Below, one piece after another: positions 1-12,656 of a DNA stretch of 64,000 nt (within the stretch, counting starts at the first letter, position 1; every line of letters begins with the position of its first letter). Origin of the DNA: Litsea cubeba (taxonomy: Eukaryota; Streptophyta; Magnoliopsida; Laurales; Lauraceae); NCBI GenBank assembly GCA_012931725.1, contig CM022946.1, positions 79,745,389-79,809,388 of the forward strand, in the 5' to 3' direction. The translations under genes were made by a program, and so were the position numbers. The notes under the pieces are model-generated. The model was not told the origin of the DNA. It worked only from the letters and a program-made list of their open reading frames with translations, and searched no databases.

Positions 1-438
1 CATTTTCTTGCTTTTCATTGTAGTTTGTATTTTTTTTAAAAGAGACAAAAATCACAACTCTTGTCTTTCATTATTGATAAGAATTGTAAATCGGCTATAA
101 ACGCCAAAATCGGCTATAAACGCCAAAAATCGGCTATAAACGCCAAAATCGGCTATAAATGCCAAAAAAATCGCCTTTTATGACAAATCAAGAAAATGTC
201 TCTTTTCTTAAATAAATGTGCAATGGAAAACTTGAAAGAAGTTGATTTCCTTTTTACTTGCGAAGGTTGATCTCCGGATCACCACTTGTAATTCCAAGTA
301 AAAATAGAAAATCTGGCACACCCACACAAAGAAATGTTGATGCACGCCCTTGCCCCCTGGTTACGAAAGGGTCGGACCCAACGGACTCCCACGTCCGCCG
401 ACCTCGGTAGGACCAGGCGCCAGGAGCGCGGTCCATCA
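1..438 (+). mobile_element. Tat-type LTR, 3' portion (partial)
   Basis: This stretch matches the last part of four other LTR copies in the window (reverse complement near 16346-16760; forward near 20960-21393, 40280-40702 and 59780-60219). It ends in CCATCA at 438, the same LTR terminus seen at 40702 and 60219. What follows is not the primer site found after those copies but the interior of another LTR family. It is therefore the right end of an insertion or a solo LTR whose left part lies outside the window. Confidence 0.85.
91..171 (+). repeat. short tandem array, CGGCTATAAACGCC units
   Basis: Four near-identical units of about 19-20 bp (core CGGCTATAAACGCC, the last with TGCC) lie near the LTR 3' end. 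The same block recurs at 21064-21140, 40374-40432, 59875-59952 and in reverse at 16617-16677, so it is a fixed part of this LTR family. Confidence 0.85.
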
Positions 439-2162
439 CCAATATCAATGCAATTTTATCGTTCATGGTGTAGGGGCCGTTTGATCTGTACATGAATTCA
501 AAAAGAAATCAAAAGGGCAGTAAGGGGAGCACATGTACAGAACGTTAGTTCACTTTTGAAGTTCCCTTTTATAAACTTAATCATGTGGTGGGGCCAAGGA
601 GTATGACCTGATGATGTCATGGGATGTAAAATCCCATGTAACCTTAGGCTCAAGTACTGTTGAAGTAGTACTTTGACTCATTAGTTTTTAGAAATTAGAA
701 ATAAAGACCCTGGTTGTTTTATAAATCCAATTTAGACCCTTTGGTTTATTTTGAATTTGAAAAATATTATAAATGGAGTTCTTAGGTTTTCTAAAATTAT
801 ACATTAAGGTTGTTATTTGCAAATTAATATGTAAATAATATCTTTGGTTTTCAATGTGATAAAACTATATGTTTATATTTTATTTAATTGGATCTTTACC
901 GTCCGGGTATGCGGTATATTACTAACGTGGGGTTTAGTGCTTTGTGTGACCTCAGGGAAATCCTAGTGGATTTAGGCTCAACCCATCTTTATTGGAAAAC
1001 CCTTAATTGGGTCTATGCACCATTGATTGAGAAGGTATGTGTTGACCTTTTATCTATTTAGAGATTCCTATGGTTATTAGGTATGAGACCTTATGTTTGA
1101 CTATAGGATTGGCTTGTGGTTATTCTTTGACCTTCGGGTTTGCATACATGATTGAGATTGATGTTGGTCTATTAGCTGCATACCCTATATTGATTGGATA
1201 TGGATCGTGATGTGGCTTGGCAATCGATTGAGAAATTGTAGAGGTTTATTCGAATGATATCGATATTGATTGTGGATTGTTGTGCAGCCAGCCCTTCACT
1301 TTGACTTAAGTTTCTATGTCAGAGCATTACATATCACTAGGTTTATTCTATTATGATATGTATATATATGTACATCGATTGGGTCATAATTGAACGACTC
1401 AGTTGTAATTGGACGGCTGATCACCGATGTGAACGGACACTGTAATATCCGCATTGATTGTTTGACCGGTATTCTGAATTATCGATCGGTTTATGACCGC
1501 CGACGTGATTTAGATAGTTAGGGTTGACCACCCAAAGCAGTTGCATTGCTTCTGTGTGATTATTGTATTGCTCTATTGTGTAGATTGGATTTAGGTTATA
1601 CGTTCTTTTCATCATTGTCATATTGTTATTCTCTTATGATTATTACATGTCATTACTCACATTGATCTTGTGTTTAATTATAAATTATGCTTTCGTACTT
1701 GCTGTTTACTTTATTTATTGGTGCATAGGTACCAATCCCTACCCTACCAAGGAGACGGAGGAGGATCAAACGTTTCAAGCGTTTGAGCCAACTGACGAAC
1801 CCGAGTGGAATGCCGGAGACGGTTTTGGAGCCGTCTGAGCCTGCATGAGAGTGAACATCATCTTAGCAATTCTCTAGATGAACTTTCTTCAATAATATAC
1901 CTTTCCTTAGTAATTATTTTATTCATTCAACAACTTTAATTATTAATGTTTATTTGATTTTCGTGTTGGATCTTATTTACGGTCATTGAATACCAATTGA
2001 ATGAAGCTTCCGTTGCATTTAATGAAATTTTATTTGGACTCACCACGGTTTGTGATGTTATGTGGGTCCACTTTTGGAAGCTTGTGTTGTATTAAACACA
2101 AGAATTTGAATTTGATTTAATTTTTCACGTTTTTCCCCAATTCTTATTTTGGGGACGTGATA
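439..2162 (+). mobile_element. 1.7 kb LTR (TGTTGGGG family), plus-strand copy
   Basis: This is nearly the exact reverse complement of 2591-4093 plus 14037-14268. It starts abruptly against the Tat LTR end, and the first few bases of the LTR (TGTTGGGGC in the other copy) are missing. It ends GGGGACGTGATA at 2162, where the sister copy ends in TGACA, so the terminal CA is mutated. No primer site follows. The next bases are the gag start of the minus-strand element, so this copy appears to be inserted into or joined to that gag. A 71-codon frame at 1623-1838 occurs in both copies, but I see no reason to call it a gene. Confidence 0.8.
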
Positions 2163-2416
2163 GTTAAATCCGTCAATACTATGATCTGAGCCTGGAATGC
2201 TGCCCTATCATGATCTGCTTGTGCTCGCTCATCGACACTCTCTTCTCTTTCTTGTTTCTTTTCTGCAGCTCGTTCTGCCTCAGCTGCTTTCTGTTGCTCA
2301 TTTTGAGTAGTTTGCGATTACATAAAAGCTTGCAACAGCTGATTAAAATGTTCGTCTATGTTGTTCGATCCACTCCCAGGTTCTTTGTCCTGAGACCTTG
2401 TATTACGTTGAGCCAT
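2163..2416 (-). pseudogene. gag: truncated gag N-terminus of a Ty3-like element
   Basis: On the minus strand an ATG at 2416 follows the primer site and a leader of about 160 bases. The predicted peptide starts MAQRNTRSQDKEPG and continues into a Q/E/A-rich, charged stretch, as the N-terminus of a Ty3/gypsy gag often does. One in-frame TAG interrupts it after about 32 codons. The frame is cut at 2163, where the inverted LTR copy begins, so the capsid core and everything downstream are absent. The gag call rests on position (LTR, primer site, leader, ATG) and composition, not on a recognised domain. Confidence 0.55.
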
Positions 2417-2575
2417 ATCCTGCAATAAAATAAAGATGGTTTAGATCCTATAAAACAAGCTAACAAACAATTCTATAGACTTTACAGATAGCACTTTAAA
2501 GTCTGTCTAATGGAAATCGTAATCCTCACCACGTCCTATTGTTTCTGTCCATTTTTAATATCCGAAGATCGTGCT

Positions 2576-2588
2576 GGCTCTGATACCA
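2576..2588 (-). promoter_or_regulatory. primer binding site (tRNA-iMet type)
   Basis: The minus strand reads TGGTATCAGAGCC, complementary to the 3' end of plant initiator tRNA-Met. It lies two bases inside the LTR end at 2591. This fixes the LTR boundary and shows that the element runs right to left. Confidence 0.85.
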
Positions 2589-2590
2589 AC

Positions 2591-4093
2591 TGTCACGTCC
2601 CCAAAATAAGAATTGGGGAAAAACGTGAAAAATTAAATCAAATTCAAATTCTTGTGTTTAATACAACACAAGCTTCCAAAAGTGGACCCACATAACATCA
2701 CAAACCGTGGTGAGTCCAAATAAAATTTCATTAAATGCAACGGAAGCTTCATTCAATTGGTATTCAATGACCGTAAATAAGATCCAACACGAAAATCAAA
2801 TAAACATTAATAATTAAAGTTGTAGAATGAATAAAACAATTACTAAGGAAAGGTATATTATTGAAGAAAGTTCATCTAGAGAATTGCTAAGATGACGTTC
2901 ACTCTCATGCAGGCTCAGACGGCTCGAAAACCGTCTCCGGTATTCCACTCGGGTTCGTCAGTTGGCTCAAACGCTTGAAACGTTTGATCCTCCTCCGTCT
3001 CCTCGGTAGGGTAGGGATTGGTACCTATGCACCAATAAACAAAGTAAACAGCAAGTACGAAAGCATAATTTATAATTAAACACAAGATCAATGTGAGTAA
3101 TGACATGTAATAATCATAAGAGAATAACAATATGACAATGATGAAAAGAACGTATAACCTAAATCCAATCTACACAATAGAGCAATACAATAATCACACA
3201 GAAGCAATGCAACTGCTTTGGGTGGTCAACCCTAACTATCTAAATCACATCGGCGGTCATAAACCGATCGATAATCCGGAATACCGGTCAAACAATCAAT
3301 GTGGATATTACAGTGTCCGTTCACATCGGCGATCAGCCGTCCAATTACAACTGCAGTCATTCAATTATGACCCAATCGATGTACATATATATACATATCA
3401 TAATAGAATAAACCTAGTGATCTGTAATGCTCTGACATAGAAACCTAAGTCAAAGTGAAGGGCTGGCTGCACAACAAATCCACAATCAATATCGATATCA
3501 TTCGCATAAACCTCTATAATTTCTCAATCGATTGCCAAGCCACATCACGGTCCATATCCAATCAATATAGGGTATGCAACTAATAGACCAGCATCAATCT
3601 CAATCATGTATGAATACCCGAAGGTCAAAGAATAACCACAAGCCAATCCTACAGTCAAACATAAGGTCTCATACCTAATAACCATAGGAATCTCTAAATA
3701 GATAAAAGGTCAACACATACCTTCTCAATCAATGGTGCATAGACCCAATTAAGGGTTTTCCAATAAAGATGGGTTGAGCCTAAATCCACTAGGATTTCCC
3801 TGAGGTCACACAAAGCACTAAACCCCACGTTAGTAATATACCGCATACCCGGACGGTAAAGATCCATTTAAATAAAATATAAACATATAGTTTTATCACA
3901 TTGAAAACCAAAGATATTATTTACATATTAGTTTGCAAATAACAACCTTAATGTATAATTTTAGAAAACCTAAGAACTCCATTTATAATATTTTTCAAAT
4001 TCAAAATAAACCAAAGGGTCTAAATTGGATTTATAAAACAACCAGGGTCTTTATTTCTAATTTCTAAAAACTAATGAGTCAAAGTACTACTCC
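2591..4093 (-). mobile_element. 1.7 kb LTR (TGTTGGGG family), primer-site-proximal part
   Basis: On the minus strand this LTR starts at 14268 (TGTTGGGGCCC) and ends at 2591 (GGGGACGTGACA), directly before the primer site. It is split by the 4094-14031 insertion. It pairs along its length with 439-2162 as an inverted repeat, separated by only about 428 bp. Confidence 0.85.
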
Positions 4094-6524
4094 TGTCACG
4101 CCCCGAAACCGGGACCTGCAGCGAACCGATCTCGGGGTGCGAAATTTTGGAATAATTTGAAACTTTTTGTATAGTTCCCAAGATCCGCGTGAATGAGGAT
4201 AATCACATGCCAACATAATCAGAGTATATTTTTCGCGGAAGCTACACATGGTGTTACGACCCGGAATCCGTGGCCATCGGGTTCCGTGTCGCACGCAACC
4301 AATTTCATAAAGCCATCATAAACAGACTGGCATAAATCATAAATCACAACACACTGAGCTGGTAGTAACAATTCTATTAATTCCCATATTCAAATTTCAA
4401 TTAACAAGTGTCTTAATTACAACCCAAATAAAAAGGCTATCAAGCCATACAAATATAACCAACTAAACAGAATACTACCCCAAGTATTAGACACGAACTC
4501 CGGTGCCAAGCTTGACATCTAGATGATATCAACGGGCAGCCTCTCACGTCAGACCGGCGGTCCCACCGCCTCCTCTGATCAAACACCTAAAAATGGAAAG
4601 AGCGGAATCTGGCACCAAACAAATAAGGGTCAGACACGACGGTCTGGCAAGCAAATAAACAAATAATATGAAATAAAAGAACATACATAAAACCTGACGA
4701 AATCATCGTAAAACCAAATGCAGAGTCTAAACAATAATGGCTATAAAGCATACCAAACAATCGAAAGACCGAACATAAATGTCGAAACAAGTAAAAGAGC
4801 AATATCAGATGTACGAATATCTCAAAAAGATAAAAGCCTGCATCAAACGTGTAATCGTCAGAAATACATTTCAAATCCTGAATAATAGCGACAATATGAT
4901 AAAGATCGATATCGTAGACATTAAACAAACCTGAGCATAAAAAGTATAACTAACGAGAATCATAAACTAAAGCAATGTACAGATAAAACACTGGCAACCA
5001 CAATTAGCTAAATCCTCCTATTACCGAAGTAATAGGAGCAAACAGAGCGTAGCCACTGAACGTGGTACTAAACAGAGGATCAGAACCGTAGCCATACAAA
5101 TGGGACCGGCAGATAATTACCGTTGCCATGGTCGGTACAGACGGAATCCAAGCTGCAGCTGGCGGACAGAGTAAAGATCCCAAGCCGGGTGATCAGCCCG
5201 ACAAGGTGACCTAAGCCTAGTGGTGCCTTTAGTTTTCAAACTCAAACAGATACAAATCTAACATAATACTAATCCCTTTGGCTCAGGGGCTCGCACCACA
5301 TAGCTCTGGCCCCGTCTTGCCTCAGGGTTTTGTTTTCAGAATCATAGCCTCTTTGGCTCATGGGCTCGCACCACATAGCTCTGGCCCCGTCTTGCCTCGA
5401 GGTTTTTATTTGCAAATACTAGTGTTGTCAAAACAATAGTCTTATCGAAGAAATCCCGAATGTAACGAACATACTCAATCTCTTTTCAAATCGAATCGGA
5501 GAAAACGTACAAATTTCGATGGTGAACCGTTCAAATACACATCAAAGTGATTTGTATGAAATCATACGATCAACCCTTTCGAACATGGAAGACACATGAT
5601 TTTATAACAAATCACCGATGCTATTTAGATTAGTTCACCAAAGAAAACAAATACAAATGCAAATACAAATACAAATACATTTTTCTGACTTGAAATGGAA
5701 TGGATAGTGGAGAATGACTTAATGACTTACCAAGGGACCATCTCAATGCACATTTAACCTTTAAACATTAATTAATAAAAAGTGCGTTTGATGCCAATGA
5801 AAATCCATAATATTTAAATGATAAGTGCGCATTAAGACCCGAACGGTTCCCAGGTAATTTCACATGCACTCATTCTCACATCATTCCCATTTCACAAATT
5901 TCTGAGTATCACAAATAATCTCAAATCTCATTAGAACAGGCCCATAATTGGCCTTAAACCGAGTCCAAAACAGTCCCAAATGACAGTCCAAAAACTACTC
6001 TTAAATGGCCCACAAAACGAGTTTTCAAAACAGCCCAAGACAGATCTTAAGATGGCCCATAATACAAACCTTAAAACGGCCCAAAACCAAACTTGAATGG
6101 TCCACAAAACTGACTTTTAAAACATCCTAGAACTGAACCTTAACCAAGCCCACGAAACAGATTTAAAAACAGTCCAAAACAAATCCTTAGATGGCCTACA
6201 AAATGATTCTTAAAAACAGCCCAAACTAACTTCAAACAGGCCCACAAAACAAATTTAAAACAGTCCACAACTAGTCCTTAAATGGTCCAAGGAACAAGTT
6301 TTAAAACCAACCCAAACTAACCATAGAACAGGCCCACCAACAAATTCTAAAACAGCCCACAAAACAGTCATTAAAAATAGTCAAATGTTAGGCCCAAAGA
6401 TGACCCAACATCAGATTTTTCACTGGCCCAAAAACTGACTTTGGATGGCCCAAAGAAACCCCAACAAACTGGCCCACAAAATCCTCAAAACAGGCCCAGA
6501 CCCGAGCCCAGACTGAGCTGGGCT

Positions 6525-6635
6525 CGCTCGAGCGGACCCAGGCCCGCTCGAGCGGACCCAGACAGAAGCTGGGTCGCTCGAGCGGACCCAGACAGTGCCT
6601 GGTCCGCTCGAGCGACCCACTGGGTCGCTCGAGCG
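6525..6635. repeat. array of five CGCTCGAGCG palindromes
   Basis: Perfect 10-bp palindromes start at 6525, 6545, 6575, 6605 and 6626. Spacings are 20, 30, 30 and 21 bp, close to two or three helical turns. The block is GC-rich inside an AT-rich LTR. It is identical in spacing to 12546-12656 and 37879-37989. Confidence 0.95.
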
Positions 6636-7520
6636 GACTGGGCCTGCCCAGTCCAGCCCGAGTCTTCTTCTTGCATTTTTTTTCTTCCTTTTTCTTGGAT
6701 TCCTTTGATTCCTTTTCTTTCATACTAATTTCCATAAATTGTTGGGCCCTTCCTTGACCTTCCAAACTCATCAAACCACCAACCACAATCAACTCAATTA
6801 ATCCAAACACCCTACTTTGAAATCAAAGTCTTCTTCCTTGGCTTTGAACCCAAACATTTAACATAAAAACTAACTTTCCAAATGATCAAAGTGAAGACAA
6901 ATTTTCAATGCATTGTAAAACAATGACATAAGAGGAAATCAAGCAAAGCATTACTCCATTTGTCCAAAACAAATCTATGAAGCATAAAAAGATTTAAAGC
7001 CTAGCATAAAACAACATGATATGAACAAAATACATGCAACCATCATATTAATTGGAAATCTACTTGCCTTGGTCAAGAGAAGATGCAAAAACACTCCATG
7101 AAGTCCTCTTATGGCCTCAAGCTCCACAAATCATAAAATCCCCAAAATGGCTCAAGAAGAAACCCTAAAAATCCAAATCCATTGTAAACCTCCATGAAAA
7201 CCCATTGCATGTGGGATTAAAACACTCCAAATGAGGAGGAAAACAAAGATCTAAAGAAAAGAAAACCATTGCTAACCTTTGGGTGTTCCAAATAAGAAGA
7301 AGGGCTTGAAGAGGAGGGTTATCCTAGCCCAATGCTCTTGAAAATGGGGTCTTTGGAAAGCCAAGAGGGAGGAGAAGAAGGAGGTGAGATCAAATCTCCA
7401 TGAAAGCTCCAAGAGAGAGGTGTTTCAGATGAGAGAGAAAGAGTGGGAAGAGAGGGAAAGAGCCCTAGCTCAAACCCTTGCTGGAAACGAATGAAGGAGA
7501 AGAAGAGAGGGGTTCCCCTC

Positions 7521-7528
7521 TTATAGAA
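7521..7528 (-). promoter_or_regulatory. TATA-like box of the 3.9 kb LTR (3' copy)
   Basis: The minus strand reads ATTCTATAAGAGGGG, followed by a pyrimidine-rich stretch as expected for a start site and leader. The older LTR copy has TATAAAA at the equivalent place (38874-38880), which supports a conserved promoter. Confidence 0.5.
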
Positions 7529-8006
7529 TGGGTCTTGTGGGCCCCGGTCTTCATCAAGCTAAAAATGGTATAAGCGGGCCCCGAATGAAAACGACGAAGA
7601 AGACAAAAATGCTCAGCGAAATATCTAGTTTCCGAAAAGTATATTTTCCCCAATTTCTGAAATTTTCGAAATTCATGGACAGATTTAGTGAAAATGTCAT
7701 TTTTGCCCTTTTTCCTCGAAAAACGTGATTTCTGAGTATCAAATCATAATGGTCAAAACATGAAAGTTGTTAAACTTCATCAAATGAGTCAAAATACACC
7801 AAATCCAGAATTTTTAGAAATCCGAAGTAATTTCCCATAAAAATACAAATCATAAGGACCGGGTCAAACCAAAGTCAACGGTCTTCAAGGCTATGGAAAA
7901 ATCCGGTCAACTCAAAAACGAGGTCAAACTAAATCAAATCTCGCTTAAAAAGCTAAACCACGATTAAAACAATGCTAAACAAAAGGATTGGGGTCGGGAT
8001 CTTACA

Positions 8007-8020
8007 TCCTCCCCCCCTTA
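8007..8020 (-). promoter_or_regulatory. polypurine tract
   Basis: The minus strand reads TAAGGGGGGGAGGA immediately before the TGTAAG start of the 3' LTR. A purine run in this position primes second-strand DNA synthesis in LTR elements. Confidence 0.85.
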
Positions 8021-10095
8021 GAATCCATTTGGTCCTCCAAATGGCTTAGACCAAATCGAAATCCAAAAACCCCAAAAGACAAACGAAAACACTGACACCC
8101 TATGCTAGACCTTGGTGACTGGGAGACCTCCTCTTAACACAGCTGACGGTGAGATGCACGGTCGACCACATTCCGATTCGGTTGAAGGCTTCACACTATT
8201 CCACATATCTGCTCAAAACATACTTCTCTGACTAAACTGGTGCCCAACACTCCTAAGTACCCTCGGTGTCATCTGTAGTTCCTGCACTGGATCAATTCTT
8301 TTGCTTATCTCGTCAGCGACTGTCGGTCTAAGAAACTGTAAATTCTGCCTCTTTCTATCACTTGGAATCCTGTGCCTTAAATCCTTCAAAGCTGTACACG
8401 GTGCTCTTGATGCTTGAACAAAGATGTGATCGTAGACACGTTTTCTCTGAAATATCTCCCTCTTCAAAAATTCCTGGAATTCCAAATACCTACTTACACT
8501 GTACCATTCAGACTCTGGCCTCTAAGAATACCGTCAATCTCTGAAGAACTGAAACTTTCAATCCCTGTCTTGAATGATGGTGATTCTCTCGTAGATCCAA
8601 CTTTACCTCCAACTGAACTAGTACACAACTTGACATTCATCATCCCTTCACTTCATACACCTCCGAACTCCAACCAAAGGCTACTACAACTCATCCATTC
8701 GATGCAAAACAACTCGTAAAATCCTAAACATGGGGACTAAAACTATTACTTAGTTAAATTTTGATCATTTTAAAACATAGTAGAAGCTGAACTTCCAAAT
8801 TATCAAATAAAACTTAATAAATGAGGTTTTCCAAAGTTTTGAACATGAAACAACATTATTCATTTGAAATTCATATTTTCACAACCCAACAAATCATTGA
8901 AATACTCAACAGTTTCAAATTAGGATTTTCAAAAATAAATCAAATTCATATAGTATGACTATACATTAAACTTTGTTGAAATCTGAGTGTTAATTAAACA
9001 CTAAACCTTATTGAAAACTAACTCATTTGTTTATAAAAATCTTGCGAAAACCTAAATAAAGTTGAGCGTTAAAACAAATGTAGGGAATCTACATAAAATC
9101 TAAACACGAAAACCTTTAAGAAATTTCATTTTACATAGCCAAAGAAAACAACTCAATGAAATAGAAATCTCACACTACTCTTTGAGAAAGAAACACAATT
9201 TTGAGTTACATGCTTTTAAAGACCAATCTTGAAAACAAGATCATGTGACTCATGAAAAGAGTATATAACATAGTTTATTTCAAAGTAAGCCTTAAAGAAG
9301 AAACATAAATCCATTTTTAAACATTACAAGGATAAACCATAGATATCAATGAAAACATATCAAAGATGAAAACATCAAGAAAAATCATTTTAAATAAGAA
9401 ATGAACATTCAAACCACCGAGGTACTCCCTTGCTGAATCAACTACACCGGCTAAGCTGCAAGTCCTGAAAATTCTCAGCCCAATCCACGACAAGGCTCGT
9501 TGAATCCGGGAAATCCTTGAGTTTCTAGCACTAGTTTCCAACCTTACTAACTAAGGTCACTTCTCCCTTCATAAAAATCCACAGGTAACATGCCTCTTGC
9601 AGTCCTTCATCTTGAAAAGATGGTCTGAGTCCCCCCAAAAATCCACATTTACTTACCTTGGTACGCTGCATGACGATCTCCGATTAGCTGAAAGGGGATC
9701 TTCAACTACTGCTCGAGTCCAACTCTGACGGGCAATTGCACAAATCTTCTCTCAATAACCACATTGAAGATGCTGAAGGCTGAAAGTCTGCTGATGTTCT
9801 CCGAAAACAACATGCTGAATCCACGAGGTTCTCAGTCTCCGACACAAACAAAGATAAAAGACACCGAACAAGAGCATGGAGATTTTAAATTCTCCACCAC
9901 TAAAGAGGAAATTTGGTCATCCAAATCTCCTAACAACACGAACTAAAAGGAAAGACAAGCAAAATCTCCCGAACTGAAAGAAAAGCCGACTCAAATCCAA
10001 CGAAACAAAGACACGAGAAAACAAATCGACACAATCTAACGAGTCCTCACCACACGTCTTAATGTCTCTAGAGTATTTTATTTCCTAGAAACTGA
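8021..10095 (-). other. internal region of the non-autonomous element, no recognisable coding domain
   Basis: This 2.1 kb region lies between the priming sites. A 90-codon frame at 8213-8485 (minus) and other short frames match no retroelement domain I recognise. The middle (about 8720-9310) is AT-rich and featureless. Near the 5' side, an ATG around 9670 on the minus strand is followed within five codons by AAG/GTAAGT, a good splice-donor match, so a spliced leader is possible but unproven. The right part (9400-10090) reads like an untranslated leader. Confidence 0.65.
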
Positions 10096-10110
10096 CCAGC
10101 TCTGATACCA
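10096..10110 (-). promoter_or_regulatory. primer binding site (tRNA-iMet type)
   Basis: The minus strand reads TGGTATCAGAGCTGG, four bases from the LTR end at 10115. It is complementary to the initiator tRNA-Met 3' end and sets the element's orientation. Confidence 0.9.
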
Positions 10111-12545
10111 AACCTGTCACGCCCCGAAACCGGGACCTGCAGCGAACCGATCTCGGGGTGCGAAATTTTGGAATAATTTGAAACTTTTTGTATAGTTCCC
10201 AAGATCCGCGTGAATGAGGATAATCACATGCCAACATAATCAGAGTATATTTTTCGCGGAAGCTACACATGGTGTTACGACCCGGAATCCTGGCCATCGG
10301 GTTCCGTGTCGCACGCAACCAATTCCATAAAGCCATCATAAACAGACTGGCATAAATCATAAATCACAACACACTGAGCTGGTAGTAACAATTCTATTAA
10401 TTCCCATATTCAAATTTCAATTAACAAGTGTCTTAATTACAACCCAAATAAAAAGGCTATCAAGCCATACAAATATAACCAACTAAACAGAATACTACCC
10501 CAAGTATTAGACACGAACTCCGGTGCCAAGCTTGACATCTAGATGATATCAACGGGCAGCCTCTCACGTCAGACCGGCGGTCCCACCGCCTCCTCTGATC
10601 AAACACCTAAAAACGGAAAGAGCGGAATCTGGCACCAAACAAATAAGGGTCAGACACGACGGTCTGGCAAGCAAATAAACAAATAATATGAAATAAAAGA
10701 ACATACATAAAACCTGACGAAATCATCGTAAAACCAAATGCAGAGTCTAAACAATAATGGCAATAAAGCATACCAAACAATCGAAAGACCGAACATAAAT
10801 GTCGAAACAAGTAAAAGAGCAATATCAGATGTACGAATATCTCAAAAAGATAAAAGCCTGCATCAAACGTTTAATCGTCGGAAATACATTTCAAATCCTG
10901 AATAATAGCGACAATATGATAAAGATCGATATCGTAGACATTAAACAAACCTGAGCATAAAAAGTATAACTAACGAGAATCATAAACTAAAGCAATGTAC
11001 AGATAAAACACTGGCAACCACAATTAGCTAAATCCTCCTATTACCGAAGTAATAGGAGCAAACAGAGCGTAGCCACTGAACGTGGTACTAAACAGAGGAT
11101 CAGAACCGTAGCCATACAAATGGGACCGGCAGATAATTACCGTTGCCATGGTCGGTACAGACGGAATCCAAGCTGCAGCTGGCGGACAGAGTAAAGATCC
11201 CAAGCCGGGTGATCAGCCCGACAAGGTGACCTAAGCCTAGTGGTGCCTTTAGTTTTCAAACTCAAACAGATACAAATCTAACATAATACTAACCCCTTTG
11301 GCTCAGGGGCTCGCACCACATAGCTCTGGCCCCGTCTTGCCTCAGGGTTTTGTTTTCGGAATCATAGCCTCTTTGGCTCATGGGCTCGCACCACATAGCT
11401 CTGGCCCCGTCTTGCCTCGAGGTTTTTATTTGCAAATACTAGTGTTGTCAAAACAATAGTCTTATCGAAGAAATCCCGAATGTAACGAACATACTCAATC
11501 TCTTTTCAAATCGAATCGGAGAAAACGTACAAATTTCGATGGTGAACCGTTCAAATACACATCAAAGTGATTTGTATGAAATCATACGATCAACCCTTTC
11601 GAACATGGGAAGACACATGATTTTATAACAAATCACCGATGCTATTTAGATTAGTTCACCAAAGAAAACAAATACAAATGCAAATACAAATACAAATACA
11701 TTTTTCTGACTTGAAATGGAATGGATAGTGGAGAATGACTTAATGACTTACCAAGGGACCATCTCAATGCACATTTAACCTTTAAACATTAATTAATAAA
11801 AAGTGCGTTTGATGCCAATGAAAATCCATAATATTTAAATGATAAGTGCGCATTAAGACCCGAACGGTTCCCATGTAATTTCACATGCACTCATTCTCAC
11901 ATCATTCCCATTTCACAAATTTCTGAGTATCACAAATAATCTCAAATCTCATTAGAACAGGCCCATAATTGGCCTTAAACCGAGTCCAAAACAGTCCCAA
12001 ATGACAGTCCAAAAACTACTCTTAAATGGCCCACAAAACGAGTTTTCAAAACAGCCCAAGACAGATCTTAAGATGGCCCATAATACAAACCTTAAAACGG
12101 CCCAAAACCAAACTTGAATGGTCCACAAAACTGACTTTTAAAACATCCTAGAACTGAACCTTAACCAAGCCCACGAAACAGATTTAAAAACAGTCCAAAA
12201 CAAATCCTTAGATGGCCTACAAAATGATTCTTAAAAACAGCCCAAACTAACTTCAAACAGGCCCACAAAACAAATTTAAAACAGTCCACAACTAGTCCTT
12301 AAATGGTCCAAGGAACAAGTTTTAAAACCAACCCAAACTAACCATAGAACAGGCCCACCAACAAATTCTAAAACAGCCCACAAAACAGTCATTAAAAATA
12401 GTCAAATGTTAGGCCCAAAGATGACCCAACATCAGATTTTTCACTGGCCCAAAAACTGACTTTGGATGGCCCAAAGAAACCCCAACAAACTGGCCCACAA
12501 AATCCTCAAAACAGGCCCAGACCCGAGCCTAGACTGAGCTGGGCT

Positions 12546-12656
12546 CGCTCGAGCGGACCCAGGCCCGCTCGAGCGGACCCAGACAGAAGCTGGGTCGCTC
12601 GAGCGGACCCAGACAGTGCCTGGTCCGCTCGAGCGACCCACTGGGTCGCTCGAGCG
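12546..12656. repeat. array of five CGCTCGAGCG palindromes (5' LTR copy)
   Basis: Palindromes start at 12546, 12566, 12596, 12626 and 12647, with the same 20/30/30/21 spacing as in the other LTR. Confidence 0.95.

Larger units (their letters stand above)
4094..8006 (-). repeat. 3' LTR of the non-autonomous element
   Basis: On the minus strand it begins TGTAAGATCCCGACCCC (at 8006) and ends GGGGCGTGACA (at 4094), with TG...CA termini. It carries a five-copy palindrome array at 6525-6635, a CTATAAG box at 7521-7528, an (AAATAC)n tract near 5648-5679, and a stretch of irregular GGCCCA-type repeats around 5940-6480. Near-identical to 10115-14031; a more diverged relative is 35581-39380. Confidence 0.92.

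Noticed and set aside
1623..1838. 71-codon frame with a hydrophobic segment, repeated in reverse at 2915-3130
   Set aside because: Both copies lie in the same inverted LTR family, so the duplication follows from LTR identity. There is no start context, domain or third copy to support a protein.
4587..4928. 113-codon hydrophobic minus-strand frame in the 3.9 kb LTR
   Set aside because: It is shortened in the sister LTR (10607-10822) and broken in the 36076 copy, so the frame is not conserved.
6388..6810. Overlapping frames of 60-140 codons in several frames across the palindrome array
   Set aside because: Open frames on both strands come from the GC-rich repeated CGCTCGAGCG block; the peptides are low-complexity repeats of S, A, R, G and P.
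10096..10114. tRNA-like TGGTATCAGAGC sequence
   Set aside because: It is only a primer site complementary to a tRNA 3' end, placed at the LTR boundary; no cloverleaf is present. The same applies to 2576-2588.
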